Shown: positions 10,421 to 21,448 of the stretch, in pieces
Position numbering within the stretch: position 1 is the first letter of the stretch
Layout: every line of letters starts with the position of its first letter
From: Peromyscus leucopus
Taxonomy: Eukaryota > Chordata > Mammalia > Rodentia > Cricetidae
NCBI RefSeq assembly: GCF_004664715.2
Contig: NC_051063.1
Coordinates: forward strand, 66,111,518 to 66,175,517
Length of the DNA: 64,000 nucleotides
Direction of reading: 5' to 3'
Position numbers and translations under genes: made by a program
The notes under the pieces: generated by a model
The model's database searches: none
What the model was told of the DNA's origin: nothing
Seen by the model: only the letters and a program-made list of their open reading frames with translations

Positions 10421-13400
10421 AAATACATTCTATACTAGGAGGGTTTTTGTTAAGACAGAATCACTAAGAACAGCCCCCCACCCAACACCAGGAAGGAGCC
10501 CAGGAGTACCCAGGCCATCACATCCAGGAACTCAGTGCTGTTCCCAGTCCAGAAGACTTGTCTCTAAATTGGTCTGTCCTTGTCTTCAGATTCATCCCAC
10601 AGGGGAGCTACTGCCCCTGTAGCAGGTACCTGGGTCCTCTACTGCTGGAATGAGGAGAGTGACAGTTCATCAAAAACAAAAGGGTATGGAGTGGCCAGGT
10701 CAAGTCTTAAACACATGGAGAAGTGGACCTGGGGACAAGTGCTGGAGAAAATGCCTTGGATAAACTTTTAACCCTCTCCACGTCCTGAGAGGTCAGGTGA
10801 GAAGCAAGCACTCTGGCCTGTGGAACGGCTGTCAACAAAAATGAGGGGGCACCAGGGAACCGGAGACCTTGCAGAAGCACTTCATAGTGTCACTGTGAGA
10901 CTGCCTTCCACGGTCTTCCTCCAGAAGCAGTTTGACAGGCTGTATCTACCTCCCCACCTAGTTCACTCAGTGTGAACCCATCAACAGATTATTAATGCAC
11001 TGATGACCTTAGTACTTTCATGATCCCAACACATCTGTAAACAAGCCTTCAACTCATAAGCCTGGGGGGGGGGTTCTTCATCTCAAAGCAAAACAGTCCC
11101 AATCTCTGTCCAGCTCCAGACCTTGGCCAACTCTCCTGGCCTTCCCATGTCCTGTCATCACCTGGTAGGAGAAGCCATCGATGGTCGTAGATGAATTAGG
11201 CAGACACTGTGGCTGGCACCAGGGTCACGTTACCATTAAAACCCAAGAAACCCCATTGCCTCTGTGTGCTGGAGAAGGCTACTTCTGGCTGGTCTGGAGG
11301 GTCTCTTGCTATTGATGTTCTGTGCTTAACTCAGATGTCTGGAGTGGAGTTTTGGTAACTCTGGGACCCCTATGAGCACCTGCTCCTTTGTTACCAGATT
11401 TGCTTACTGGGTGTAGCTGTCACTTTTTAGGAGGAGCTCAGGATCACATTCATCCCTGCAGAGGTGGAGAAACTGGAGGGAGGGAGGGAGGGAGGGAAGG
11501 AGGATGGAAGCCTCTGCTGAGAAATTACCCTCCACTGACCGCCTCCCCACACTCTGGCAGGTTGTGGTGGCTGGATCCTTTCCTGGGACCATGTTCTTTC
11601 TTTCCAAAACCAGTCTATTCATCTGTACTTGGTCTTTGCCTTGCCAATAAATGATGGCGGTGGGTAGAACCCTGCCACTGGACACTGGAGAGGCATCAGA
11701 TGCCTAGGCCCTCCTTACAAGTTAGCAGCACAGGTGAATGAGGAGACAGTGGCCCCAGAGCTCTTACAGCCTTCTGGCTGGGGTGACTGGATCCCCTCTG
11801 TGGTTCTTCCTGTCCCTAGGCCAGGTACATAGTAGCATGCAGGAGATCCTGGATCCCAGGAGGGGTTTAGATCTGCACCATGGATATATATGTGGTTGTG
11901 AGACAGGAGCTTCTCTTTAGAAATGGGGGACCTGTGTCTCAGCATGCCTTGCTCTTTGCCTTCTTCAGAAGCTACTCTTACATACATTTAGTTACTTGGC
12001 CACGGGCTCCAGGCTTGTGGTAGGACTGCCAGTGTTTACTTGGGCAGGGACAGGGACTCTCTGTGTGGATTTGCTGTGGTCAAGAGTACAGGAGGACACT
12101 CCTTCTCAGGCACTGGCAAGTCTGCCCCCTGATATCTCTGAAGTCATGTAGGTGCCTGACATGTTTTTGTTTTATTTTGAAATAGGGTTCAGAAAACTTT
12201 GTGTATTTGTGTGTGGGCATGTGTGTGTCCACAGAAGTCTCTGGGCTCCTGCATTCCAGGAGTCAGAACCAGGCTAGGAGCACAGACATGAGCAAAGGAG
12301 TCTCAGAGCTGGGCTATGCCACTAGACAGGGAGACTGTCAAAAGGAAATGCTGTCCACCCCCCACCCCAGATTTCATGAAGCTCAACCCCTGGTAAGAAT
12401 TTCTGTGAACAGTCCTCATTTTCCTTACACTAGAGACCTGCTTCCATCTGGGGAAACTGAGTCTACAGAGATCACAAAACTTGTCCAGAATTACCTGGCA
12501 GCCCACAGAAAAGCAGGGCCCAGAATCTGCTCCTCAGACATTGTGGTAAATGTGACAATCAATGACTGATGAGATCTCTCACCTAGGAGTGAGACACCTG
12601 AGTCCGAGCAATGTCAGGGACTTGGTTGTGGACCAGGAAGGCTGGAGGGGAGGATGGAGGAAGGGAACGGGACGAGTGTCCCATGGAAGCAGGTCCCTCT
12701 ACCTTGTTCTCAGAGGTGAGCCATGAAGCCTTTACCCAACCATATGAAAACATTTTCTGAGACAGTGTCCTGGGGAAAGCCTGCCTCTTCAATCATCACC
12801 CAGGCTCTCTCTGAATCCCTGGCAGTCCCCAAACTGCCCTGATGGCTTAGCTGTCCCAACATGGTCCTTATGAAAGGACCTCACTACTCAAGACCATAGT
12901 TTCATATATAGATTCATATAGCTCCCTCGATAGTGGAAAATTTTGCCCTGTCTAATTATGACCATGGGGAAAGTTTAGAAACCACGTGCCCAAGGGGCTG
13001 GTGCTGAGGGTAGACTATTTTAATATATTTACCAATGAGTTGGAAGAGTCAGAGAAAGGACTAAATGGTAGAAGTTCCTGGGTGCACAGAATTATTTAAG
13101 TGCTCAGGGAAGAAAAACAGGGACTTTTCTGTGATTATCTTCTTCCTTGCAAGACTGTTTTGTCAAGTGACAAATACTAAGACAATCAACTGTGCAGAGA
13201 CCACATTTAGTCCTCTCTTTCATGCCTGATGAAATACAACACACTATGAAGAACTGAGAATGTAGACTGGAAGGATCACAGTGGCTGGTTCAGAGGTGAT
13301 ATCTCTCTAGAATGTACTCTGCTCTGAGATCAGGCTCAGGGAGCATGTTCCCCTGGCTGAGACTCTTCCAAAGAGAAGGGATCAAGAAACAATGTGACCT

Positions 13401-13572
13401 TTAGTTCCCAAACATTTCTATCACCCCTGAGGTGTTTCAGAGCCTTTGGCTCCCTTCCCTGAGGATCTGGTTCCCTGGATCTAAATTCTATTCCTGAAAA
13501 CGATCAGCTATAAGGGCTAGGGCACACTCCAAATTTTTCTTTGCCTCAGTTTCTTAACTTTTGTAATAAAAA
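10421..13572. other. Unassigned intergenic DNA with a (GGGA)n array
   Basis: I see no exon or confident dispersed repeat over 3.1 kb. A (GGGA)n run of about 30 bases lies at 11474-11503. The region 12190-12290 ('gtgtgtgggcatgtgtgtgtcca') may be a degraded SINE tail. The longest forward open frame (12201-12569) has no recognisable family signature. Confidence 0.5.
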
Positions 13573-13690
13573 AAAAAACACTTTTATTTATTTTGTGCAT
13601 ATGTACAGGACAGGAGAAAGTATGCATTCCTCAAACTGCATGTTAATATCTCAGTTCTCTTCTACCACTCAAGGCAGGGACCCTGGAGCC
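13573..13690 (-). repeat. B3-type SINE 3' fragment
   Basis: 'cacttttatttattttgtgcatatgtacagg' followed by 'cagttctcttctaccactcaaggcagggacc' matches the reverse complement of the B3 3' half, with its A-tail as T/A-rich sequence on the left. The tRNA-like head is missing. Confidence 0.5.
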
Positions 13691-14095
13691 TAGCAGAGGG
13701 CGTATCTGTCTGGGGAGCAGGCCTGTGCACACAGCAGTCTGAAAAGCAAGATGTGTCATAGGCAGAGATTCATGGTGTTTGTGGCTCTGTTCTCTTCGCC
13801 AGCTGTAGGCAGACTTACCCACGGTGCCCAGTCCTCACTGAGGTGTGCTCAGCGTTGATGAACAAACTCCTGCAGACTTTGTGGTAATGTGCAAAGCTCA
13901 AAGACTGCTGCACTGAGTGCAAACAAGATTTAGAATCATGCATATTAGAAATCGAGCTAATGATCTTGATTAGAAATATAATATCAATTGCATTTAAATT
14001 GAGTATAAAATGCAATATGACAAGATGCAACAAACTAGATATGCGCTGTATATCTGTCTGTTTTCACATTGTGCACAGAAAGATGCTAGTAGAAT
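13691..14095. other. Unassigned intergenic DNA
   Basis: Nothing recognised. Confidence 0.5.
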
Positions 14096-14236
14096 GTTGT
14101 TGGGCCAGCAAGATGGCCAGGCACCTAATGGTGTTTGCCACCAAGTCTGGCAACCTGAGCTCAATTCTCTGAATCGACATGTTAGAAGAAAACCAAGTCC
14201 AACTCCTGCAAATTGTCCTCTGATCATGCATCCATG

Positions 14237-14285
<49 letters not shown>
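14096..14285 (+). repeat. B3 SINE with (CA)n tail
   Basis: 'gggccagcaagatggccaggcacctaatggtgtttgccacc', 'aacctgagctcaattctctgaa' and 'ccaactcctgcaaattgtcctctgatc' follow the B3 consensus order. The element ends in a (CA)n array at 14238-14284. Confidence 0.8.
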
Positions 14286-14287
<2 letters not shown>

Positions 14288-17200
14288 AAAACACAAATTT
14301 TTAAAAAATATAAAAGAAAACAGAAAAACATTGCTGTACAGGGAAGGTCATCAAATGTTACCACTGTTTTTCCCTGAATGTGTTGACTCTGCTTTTTTAT
14401 ATTTTCAAGATACCTGTTCTGACACACATTCAAAACAACAATGGTGATCTCTTTTCTAAGCACAGCCTCTGTGTTGGGGAGCATCACACACCATCACTTA
14501 ACCCCCAAACTGCTGCCCTCTCTCCACCATACTGGATCTGTGCATCAGAGGGCTTCTGTGACATCCATGAGTACTGACAGCTGTCACTCTCAATTCTAGC
14601 TCCATCTAGGAACTGATCCTGAACTCTAGCTTGAAGTTCCCAACAGTGACAAAGACAGGTCTTCTAGGTGGCCTGGGAGCCTTTACAGTTGGCTCTGAAA
14701 GGACAAGGCCGGGGAGACCTCTTACATGCCACTCCTCAAGCTCAGGGACTCAGGTGTCAACCTGTCAGCCCTCTTCCCTTGGGCATTGGCCAACACCCAA
14801 GGTGGTAGCTTGCTTGCTTGGCTTTCATCCAGGACTCGGTTGTGTCACCACAATGAGTTTCCGGTGGGGGAAGGACCTGATAGGATCCCTTGGAGAGACA
14901 GCTCAGCGGGTGGGCTGGGAACCGTTGAGGGAAGCCTGGGCCCTGGACCTCCCCCAGCTTCCCCTGACAGTTATTTTAACTCTGCAGGCCGCAAGAAAGC
15001 ATTTGCATCTTTCCTATTTTTTTTAAAATTCATTTCAATCTTACCTAGTAGAACAAAATAAGCTTTAATAGAACACCTTCTCCAGGTTTCAAAAATCTCA
15101 TTCCACCGACCTCCCCCTAAACCCCTTATTAATTCTTCCTGAAAGATGATATACAAACTCAGAACTCATTAGCATCTCAGGATAATTAGCCTGTTTCTTC
15201 CTTCTGTGGATGGTCTGCTTACACAGTGTTCTGTCGCACCTTAGCTGGAATTATTTGTTGGTTTTGCCTAATATAAAGGACAGATTTGGGCGGTCCTTTC
15301 TGACTTGTGGTACTTAGGTCGGCTGCACAAAACCCTTGATAAACCGAGCTTCCCACGGACTTTCATAGGGAGATGAATGGCATGCATTTAATGGGGTGCC
15401 AATTTCTGCCCCATGTAGGCGGATCCCCTTAAAGTGCTGACCAGTAAGTAGACATGCCCACTGCACCCCACATCTCCTAGGTGAGCAACTTCAACTCAAA
15501 GAGGGCTGCTTTCCTGATTTCTGACTCTTAGGCAATGCTGCCTGGCTTGATCCTCCTGTACTTGTATCCTCTTGCAGTTTCTACCTCTTTGACCCCTAAG
15601 CTATCCTCGTGACACACAAGTAACCTTCACAGGAAAGGTCATGGAGAATCTTCTTAAATGACCAGGAAGGCAAGGTGTCCAAGAGGAGATCTTCCCACAT
15701 CTTCAGGGGTATAAATTTGTTCTTGGATTATATGGGGTCTGAGGCAAGCCTGTGCTGTGCTGGAGCCATTGAAACAAGAATCTGAAGGATGATTTAAGCT
15801 CTCTTGAGCTTCCTCATAGCAATTAACTAGTGGGAGTTGTCTTTTCGTTGTTACCCAGAACCCAGAAAAGTGCATGGTGCAGAAACGTGGCTCAAAGCAC
15901 AGAGATGCTTTGGTAGAGTTGAGCCTGTGACAGGTGACAGCAAAGCTGTGTGGCCATTGGGAGGCTCTTTGAGGCTGTCTTCTCTTTAGAGTAAGGGAGT
16001 GCCCAAGGTGTGGAGGCCTTTGAGCACCAAACAGCCCAGAGAGGGACTCAACCTTTAGTCAAGTTGACTAGCATAAGCATTGTGTGAGAAGGGGTGTGGG
16101 AATCCCCCAGATTGGGGAGTATCCATGGATTTAGGTTGACTGCATTTCTTCATTCCAGGAGCTAGAGGTGCTACAGGCAAAAAGCTTTGCTTTGCTGAGA
16201 GTACACACAACCCAGATAGGGCCAGTAGGGGTCTTCTGTTTCCCCAGGTCACATCAGCAAGGGGTGAACAAACCCTGTTCTGCTTCTCTAAGTACAGTTT
16301 AGAGGCGGCTGTTAGTCTGCCTAGTAACTGGCAAAACACCTCAGTAGACTGTGGACCCAGAGACCAAAATGGCCACACAGTATCATAAAGAGACACATGA
16401 ATGCAGTCTCCAGTGGGTGATCCCAGTGCTCCAATCTGCAAAGTTTTGGGGCTGTATGTGGGAAATAATCTTGTCAGTACTTTGGCATCAAAGAAAGAGA
16501 GACACTCACTAATTGTAAGCGGTTTGGGTGGAGGAAAGTAGTGATGTGCCAACTATGTAAATCAGCATATGCCGAGATCTAAAAGAAATCATGCCAGGCC
16601 AGAAGGAAGTTAGGCAAACCACAAGGATGAGGAAGCAACCCCGGAAACTGATTGGAAGCACTTGGGTGCTTCTGTTTTTATTAGGAGGGGCTGCTAAAGA
16701 GGTGAGAAGTGATGAGTATGTGCCTGACCTAGGTGTCTTTGGAGGTATCTGGGTGTGCTGCACTCCACCCGGGTCAGGCAGGATTCGTAGGCAAGCTCTT
16801 AACTGCGTGGATCCTTCTTGGTACCTGAAGTTCGGTCAAGTGCTTCTAAGCGGGACTAGATCTTACGGTTGGGTGCCTAGGGTTTAGGGTTCATTAGTAT
16901 GTGGAAGTCTGTGCCCTGCTGTTGGCACTAACTGCCTAGGGCTGGACTGGGGCTGGAAGCAGCTACCAACTAATGTCAGAGAATCTGAAGGCAGAGACCC
17001 GGCCCACCCAGTCCTCAGCGAGAGCGAGGTCAACACAGGGGCTGGGACCAGCGCCGCCTGGTGGATACTGCATGTGACCAGAGCGGAGCCAGGCTCCTTC
17101 AGCAGGCACGGGCTGAGAGGGAGCTCGGAACGTTCCTTGATTCCTGCTTGCAGCGGCAGAGCAGCTTGTGGCGAGGCATGATGAAACCTCAGTCCTGTGT

Positions 17201-17559
17201 CGGGAGGAATTAAAGACGAGTTTACGGAGGCCGAGCCCTCTAGACGAGGGGCCGTCTTGTGCAATGGCCCCATAACCACTTGTCTTATGTTTTGCACCAG
17301 AACGAGAGGAAAGGTTGGGGGTCTCAGGGTTAAAGCAGAGGAGGGCGCTGAAGCCAGCAGATATCGTGTGTGAGGGGTGGGGTTGGGATGGGGAGGACGT
17401 TAGAGACTCAGTATCAAAATTCGGGTTTCAGGGCACGGCGACGCTTTAGGGACTAGGTAAATATTTTCCATATTTATCCAAGAGAGAAATCGACCCGTGT
17501 CTAGATGGGTCCCGGGCCCACCTGGCGTCAGCGTCTGCAATCTAGTATTCCCTCTGGGC
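14286..17559. other. Repeat-poor upstream region of Tcerg1l
   Basis: About 3.3 kb with no SINE, LINE or LTR that I recognise. The GC content rises toward the right, leading into the CpG island. Proximal regulatory DNA of Tcerg1l would be expected here, but I cannot define individual sites. A 137-codon antisense open frame at 16884-17297 has no recognised family. Confidence 0.5.
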
Positions 17560-18420
17560 TCTGCGCCTTAGACTCACTTTAAACCAGGTAGATCGCACCG
17601 GCGCCCCTAGCTCCGCGGGTGGCGGGACCTGCCTGGCCCCAGCGCCTCCACCTCGGCTTCAGCTCGCGGTTAGGATAGCAGCGCAGAGCCTGGAGTCCTT
17701 GGCTCCGCGGTGCGCTCCGTCAGCTAGAACCCTAGGCTACCAGCAGCGACAACGAAGTGGGCTGGAGACTGCAGTAGAGGAATCAGCCGGCCGGGTTGGG
17801 CGCGCCCCTCGGTGCCGCGCTGAGTCCCCGCCTCTGGGGTCCGGGGCTGGGGGCGGGGACTGGGGCACCGCCGGGCCCGGGGGCGGTGCAGGCAGGGAGG
17901 GCGCAGGCAGGAGGAGGGGCTCCCGTGCGGGGCAGGGGAGGAGCGAGCGGCCGCGCCGCGCAACCAAGTGAGTTCGCTCCGAAGCCCGCGCCGCCGCCGG
18001 CCCGCACCTCGGGCGCCCGCCACCCCCGCCGCCGCCCGCGCGGGGTGTAGGATGCTGGCGGGCGCCAGGCTCCAGCGGCGGCGGCGGCAGCTGCAGCAGC
18101 CCCAGCAGTCCCGGCGGCGGCAGCCTCTCCCGTGGCCGATGAATGCAGACCCGCCGCCACCGCCCTGGGTTTGGATGGTCCCCGGCTCCGCCGGGCTGCT
18201 CCGGCTCGGCGCCGGGGTCGCGCCCCCGCCGGTGCTGCTGGCTTCGGCGCAGCCCGCCGCCGCCCCGCTGCTTGCGCGGCTGCCGGGCTGGCCAGCCCCG
18301 GGCGAGCCCTTGCTGCCCCTCCTGCCGCTACCCTCTGCGCCAGACCACGCCGCTGTGCACCATTATCCCCTGCTCCATGGACAGGTAACGACCCCAGCCC
18401 CGATCCCACTCAGGTTTAGG
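17560..18420 (+). promoter_or_regulatory. Tcerg1l: CpG-island promoter of Tcerg1l
   Basis: GC content and CpG density rise sharply from about 17.56 kb and fall after 18.42 kb, spanning the 5' leader and exon 1. There is no obvious TATA box. GC boxes (Sp/KLF-type) are visible at 17849-17858 (GGGGGCGGGG) and in reverse at 17826-17832. I find no ATG on the + strand between about 17.56 kb and the start codon at 18052, so scanning ribosomes would meet the annotated start first. The transcription start site cannot be placed from sequence alone. Confidence 0.85.
18052..18384 (+). CDS. Tcerg1l: Tcerg1l exon 1 coding part: N-terminus, codons 1-111
   Basis: This encodes the start of transcription elongation regulator 1-like, a nuclear paralogue of TCERG1 (CA150), a WW/FF-domain protein linked to Pol II elongation and splicing. 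The start [16 protein letters not shown], the [19 protein letters not shown] segment and the end HYPLLHGQ closely resemble my recollection of mammalian TCERG1L. The start ATG at 18052 has A at -3. A second in-frame ATG is codon 30 (18139). The segment is basic and Gln-rich at residues 7-26, then rich in Pro, Ala and Leu, with no folded domain. The exon ends in phase 0 with donor CAG|GTAACG. The frame is open upstream to a GTG at 17968, but ATG 18052 fits the family N-terminus. Function comes from the family; the sequence shows only the disordered N-terminal region. Confidence 0.95.
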
Positions 18421-20414
18421 ATTGCAGGTCCCCTTCTTCCCCTGGCCCTCGGGTTGGTGCTCCTCCCTTCCCGGGTGATCCTGGGTACCCCACACCATCC
18501 GGACGCAGCCTCGCAGTCATACATTGGCAAGAAAGTTCATGCTTCGACGTCCGGTTTTGCCTTGGCAGTTTTTTGCTCATTAGAGCGGCTTAGACCCGGC
18601 ATTCTTGGCTGGAGCCAGACTGCCTGGACCCAACTTTCCCCCGGCGCCGGGCGCTGTCCAGAACGCGGTGCTGAAGTCGCCGCCGCCGAGCACAGCGCGG
18701 CAACCAACTACCGTGGCTGCCTTCGTCTCGAAGTTAATACTTTTACAGTCTCCGCCAGACTTGAAAGCAAGCTGCGGATCAATAGCTATTTCTGATTCTG
18801 ATCTGGTCCCCCTACTCCTTCACATAGATTCAGGGCAGTGCTTAAGAGAATTCCAGCCACGGAAGGCAGCCTGGAAATCCTGCCTTGAAAGCGTTTTGGG
18901 GGGTGGGGGATTTCCTCTCCTGCCATTTAAATTCCCTTAAGCCGGATCCCACTTTAGAAGAGTTTGGTATGCACAGCCTGGAACAGCAAAGAAAAGTGAC
19001 TACATCTTGGATTGATGGTGCGGTGCTGCAACCTTTCCTGGCTTTGGCCAAATTCATTGTTCACTATCTGTACAAATGAATTTGAAAACAAGAATAGCCT
19101 ATATTTCATCCCGAGACTGGCCTCATTAGCATATTCAAATAAACGTTCTGTCACAACACTTTTAATTAATTTAAGCCCGGTACCACCTTGTGAGTTTTTC
19201 TAGAAGACATCATGAAACTTCCCCTAAGCTGTTCCTTAGACTTAACGATAATGATACAAGCCATAGTGGGCATCCTATCTTTATATGTGTGATGCACATC
19301 GTGTTCGGCTTTATTGGATAAGCTCTGGTAGCTTTTGCCATGTTTAGGAGGGCTGTCATTTCAGAGTGTTACCACTAGAGGTACATAATGTCAAAAACTG
19401 CTCCCCCCCCCATAAAACCTTGAATCCCTCCCCCCCCCCAATAAACTAAAAAAGAAAAATCCGGAAAAACTTTAGCATTTGTCTTTCAAATGTTTTCTGC
19501 TATTCACCATCTAAATAAGGATAGGTAGAATCAGGAAGCCATTTTTACATATAGCAAAACAAGAAAAACATTGTGCCGTTGAAGCAGTAGCCTCTGAGTG
19601 TTTCCCCACCCCCACCCCTGCCTTACTGAGGTGAAGCCTGGGGGGTTTTAGTGGGTGACTGTCCATTTCAGTGCTGGCTGTCTGAGATCTTCAGCTAAGC
19701 AGTCCTTACATTTCCTTGGCTCTAGAATCTGTTTGTATTAATGAACCTTGAGAAAGTTACAGTCTTAGCTAAAACAGTTTCAAAATGGTAAATGAGATGG
19801 ATGCAAACTGCCACACTGAAGGGAATGCCAGAGATACAGCTCTGTGCTCTCGGTGAAGAGAGGCTGGGAATTCAAAAGAAATGGCCCCAAAGCCAGCCTT
19901 TGCCCTTCCCATCAGCCCAGGCCAGAAACTCATTCTTTCTCTAATTTTTTTTAAATTGAGTTCCCTGCATGTATAGAAGAGTTTCTGGTTTCTTTCCCCC
20001 CACACCCTCTTTTGTTTCCCTCTCCCGATCACCCCCCCCCCACACACACACACCACCAATTCCTTTCCAACAAGATTCCTGACTTTAAGCTTTGCTTCCT
20101 GACCTACTTAGTTTAGCCAGACTTCTGTGTAACCACTGGGCTGTAGAAATCCCATTTCCTTGTATCTCTCATTGTCTTATCTTAGAAGTTCCTTCCCAAT
20201 GTTGACAGATATTAAATTGATAATTTTATGATGATCCAAATATGAAACTTTCCCAAATAATTTATAAATTGTTCATGGTCTTTCTTGATTGGAAATGATA
20301 TTATTTTCTCATCAAATTTCTACACTTAAATTCCTTTATCATAGCAGCTACTCCAGTGTCTTTTGGTAGAAAACAGGCTAATGTTTCTCTCTCTTTTGAA
20401 ATTTTGGGTTCCAG
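18385..20414 (+). other. Tcerg1l: Tcerg1l intron 1
   Basis: A 2.0-kb intron with donor GTAACG and acceptor 'ttttgggttccag'. I see no dispersed repeats, only C-rich homopolymers (19404-19411, 19431-19439) and a C/CA run at 20031-20052. The AT-rich segment 19060-19180 contains TTAATTAATTTAA and ATTAGCATATTCAAAT and may hold homeodomain or POU sites, but that is only suggestive. Confidence 0.85.
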
Positions 20415-20561
20415 TGGCTGTTCGGTGGTCATTCTCCATCCATAGGACTGTCGCCCTCCTCTGCTGTGGAGTTGGTGCCCCTTTTCCCACATGTCTGCCC
20501 TTCTGCTCTGCCACCTCCTGTTGGGAAAAGCTGGACAGATAAGCGGATGCCTAATTACAAG
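20415..20561 (+). CDS. Tcerg1l: Tcerg1l exon 2: codons 112-160
   Basis: This 147-nt exon encodes 49 residues beginning WLFGGHSPS and ending [13 protein letters not shown], the conserved second block of TCERG1L. It enters in phase 0 directly after the exon 1 Gln codon and leaves in phase 0. The acceptor is 'ttccag' after a CT-rich stretch at about 20385-20398, and the donor is AAG|GTAAAA. Because it is symmetric, skipping it would keep the frame. It holds no named domain; its conserved Trp, Lys and Arg residues suggest a short linear interaction segment, which is inference. Confidence 0.95.
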
Positions 20562-21267
20562 GTAAAAGTGCAAGTGATTTAATTGGATAAGTGGATGTTT
20601 AATTGATAAGTTCCTGGTATCACCATGTTAACAGAAAACATTATGCATTTTCTAATTGTAATAGATTGACTATTTGAGTACAGAGAGGGCTCATTTCAGA
20701 GTCAGACTGACCTACTCAGAGACATCAGCAGACAGGGATAATTTTGTTATAATTCAAACGCTTGGGTTCTGTTGAAAAAGCAACACTTTTTGAATCAGAA
20801 TTTTTTTTAGCTTTAAAATCTTAAATCCACTCTTAAATACTATATAATGCAAGTTTTACATTTTGAAAAGGACTTTTTCCTCATGATTCCTACTTTGTTT
20901 TTTCTCCTTTCTGATGGTTTGTGAATTCAAGTGTCCTGAGTATCTTTTCCTTACTTGAATATGAAAGATGGAGTAACATATTAACTTGTTCTATCATACC
21001 AGTGGTGATCTCACTGGGTGATTCTCCAATTTGTCTCCTGGCTGTTGTGCTGAACTGGCTAAGATAGGCTGATAGCTGAAGATTAGCCCAGTCTCAGCTA
21101 GGGGTCTTTTCTTACAGCAACTCCTTTCTTTAGTTTTTAGATCCACACTTTTATGGCATGCCCAGTAGTGTAACACCCACCATTTGACCAGTGAACAATA
21201 GCATATACCTGTATCTTCCACCAAGTGTTTTATTTTTAAATGCTTTGTTCACCTTTACTTTGGACAG
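20562..21267 (+). other. Tcerg1l: Tcerg1l intron 2
   Basis: A 706-base AT-rich intron with GTAAAA donor and 'ctttactttggacag' acceptor. No repeats or nested genes recognised. Confidence 0.9.
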
Positions 21268-21448
21268 ATCTTTTTAAATAACTCCTTTGCTCTGGACTCA
21301 ACATGGATATATCCCGAGGAATCAGGACTCTTCCACAGCCATGAAAAACCTCATTTTCTGGCAAACCAAGTAACTCCGTCTCTGTCTAGGCCAGCTCCTG
21401 CCTCCAGGCCTCTCCCCACTGTGGTATTAGCAGCTCAACCAATACCAG
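21268..21448 (+). CDS. Tcerg1l: Tcerg1l exon 3: codons 161-220 plus first base of 221
   Basis: This 181-nt exon encodes [17 protein letters not shown] near its start and ends in a Pro/Ala-rich stretch with [20 protein letters not shown]. It enters in phase 0 and ends after the first base of a Gly codon (phase 1), which the GT at the start of exon 4 completes. Acceptor 'tggacag', donor CAG|GTCAGT. The order of residues resembles mammalian TCERG1L throughout, with small substitutions (for example Leu at the third residue where I recall Phe in human). No catalytic residues are expected in this region. Confidence 0.95.

Noticed and set aside
16884..17297. A 137-codon antisense open frame upstream of the CpG island, considered as a divergent gene
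   Set aside because: No recognised domain, and no start context or splice evidence. A divergent non-coding transcript remains possible.
17783..18409. A 208-codon antisense open frame across exon 1
   Set aside because: It is a by-product of the GC-rich CpG island, where stop codons are rare. Its Ala/Arg/Pro/Gly composition mirrors the sense strand and there is no independent support.
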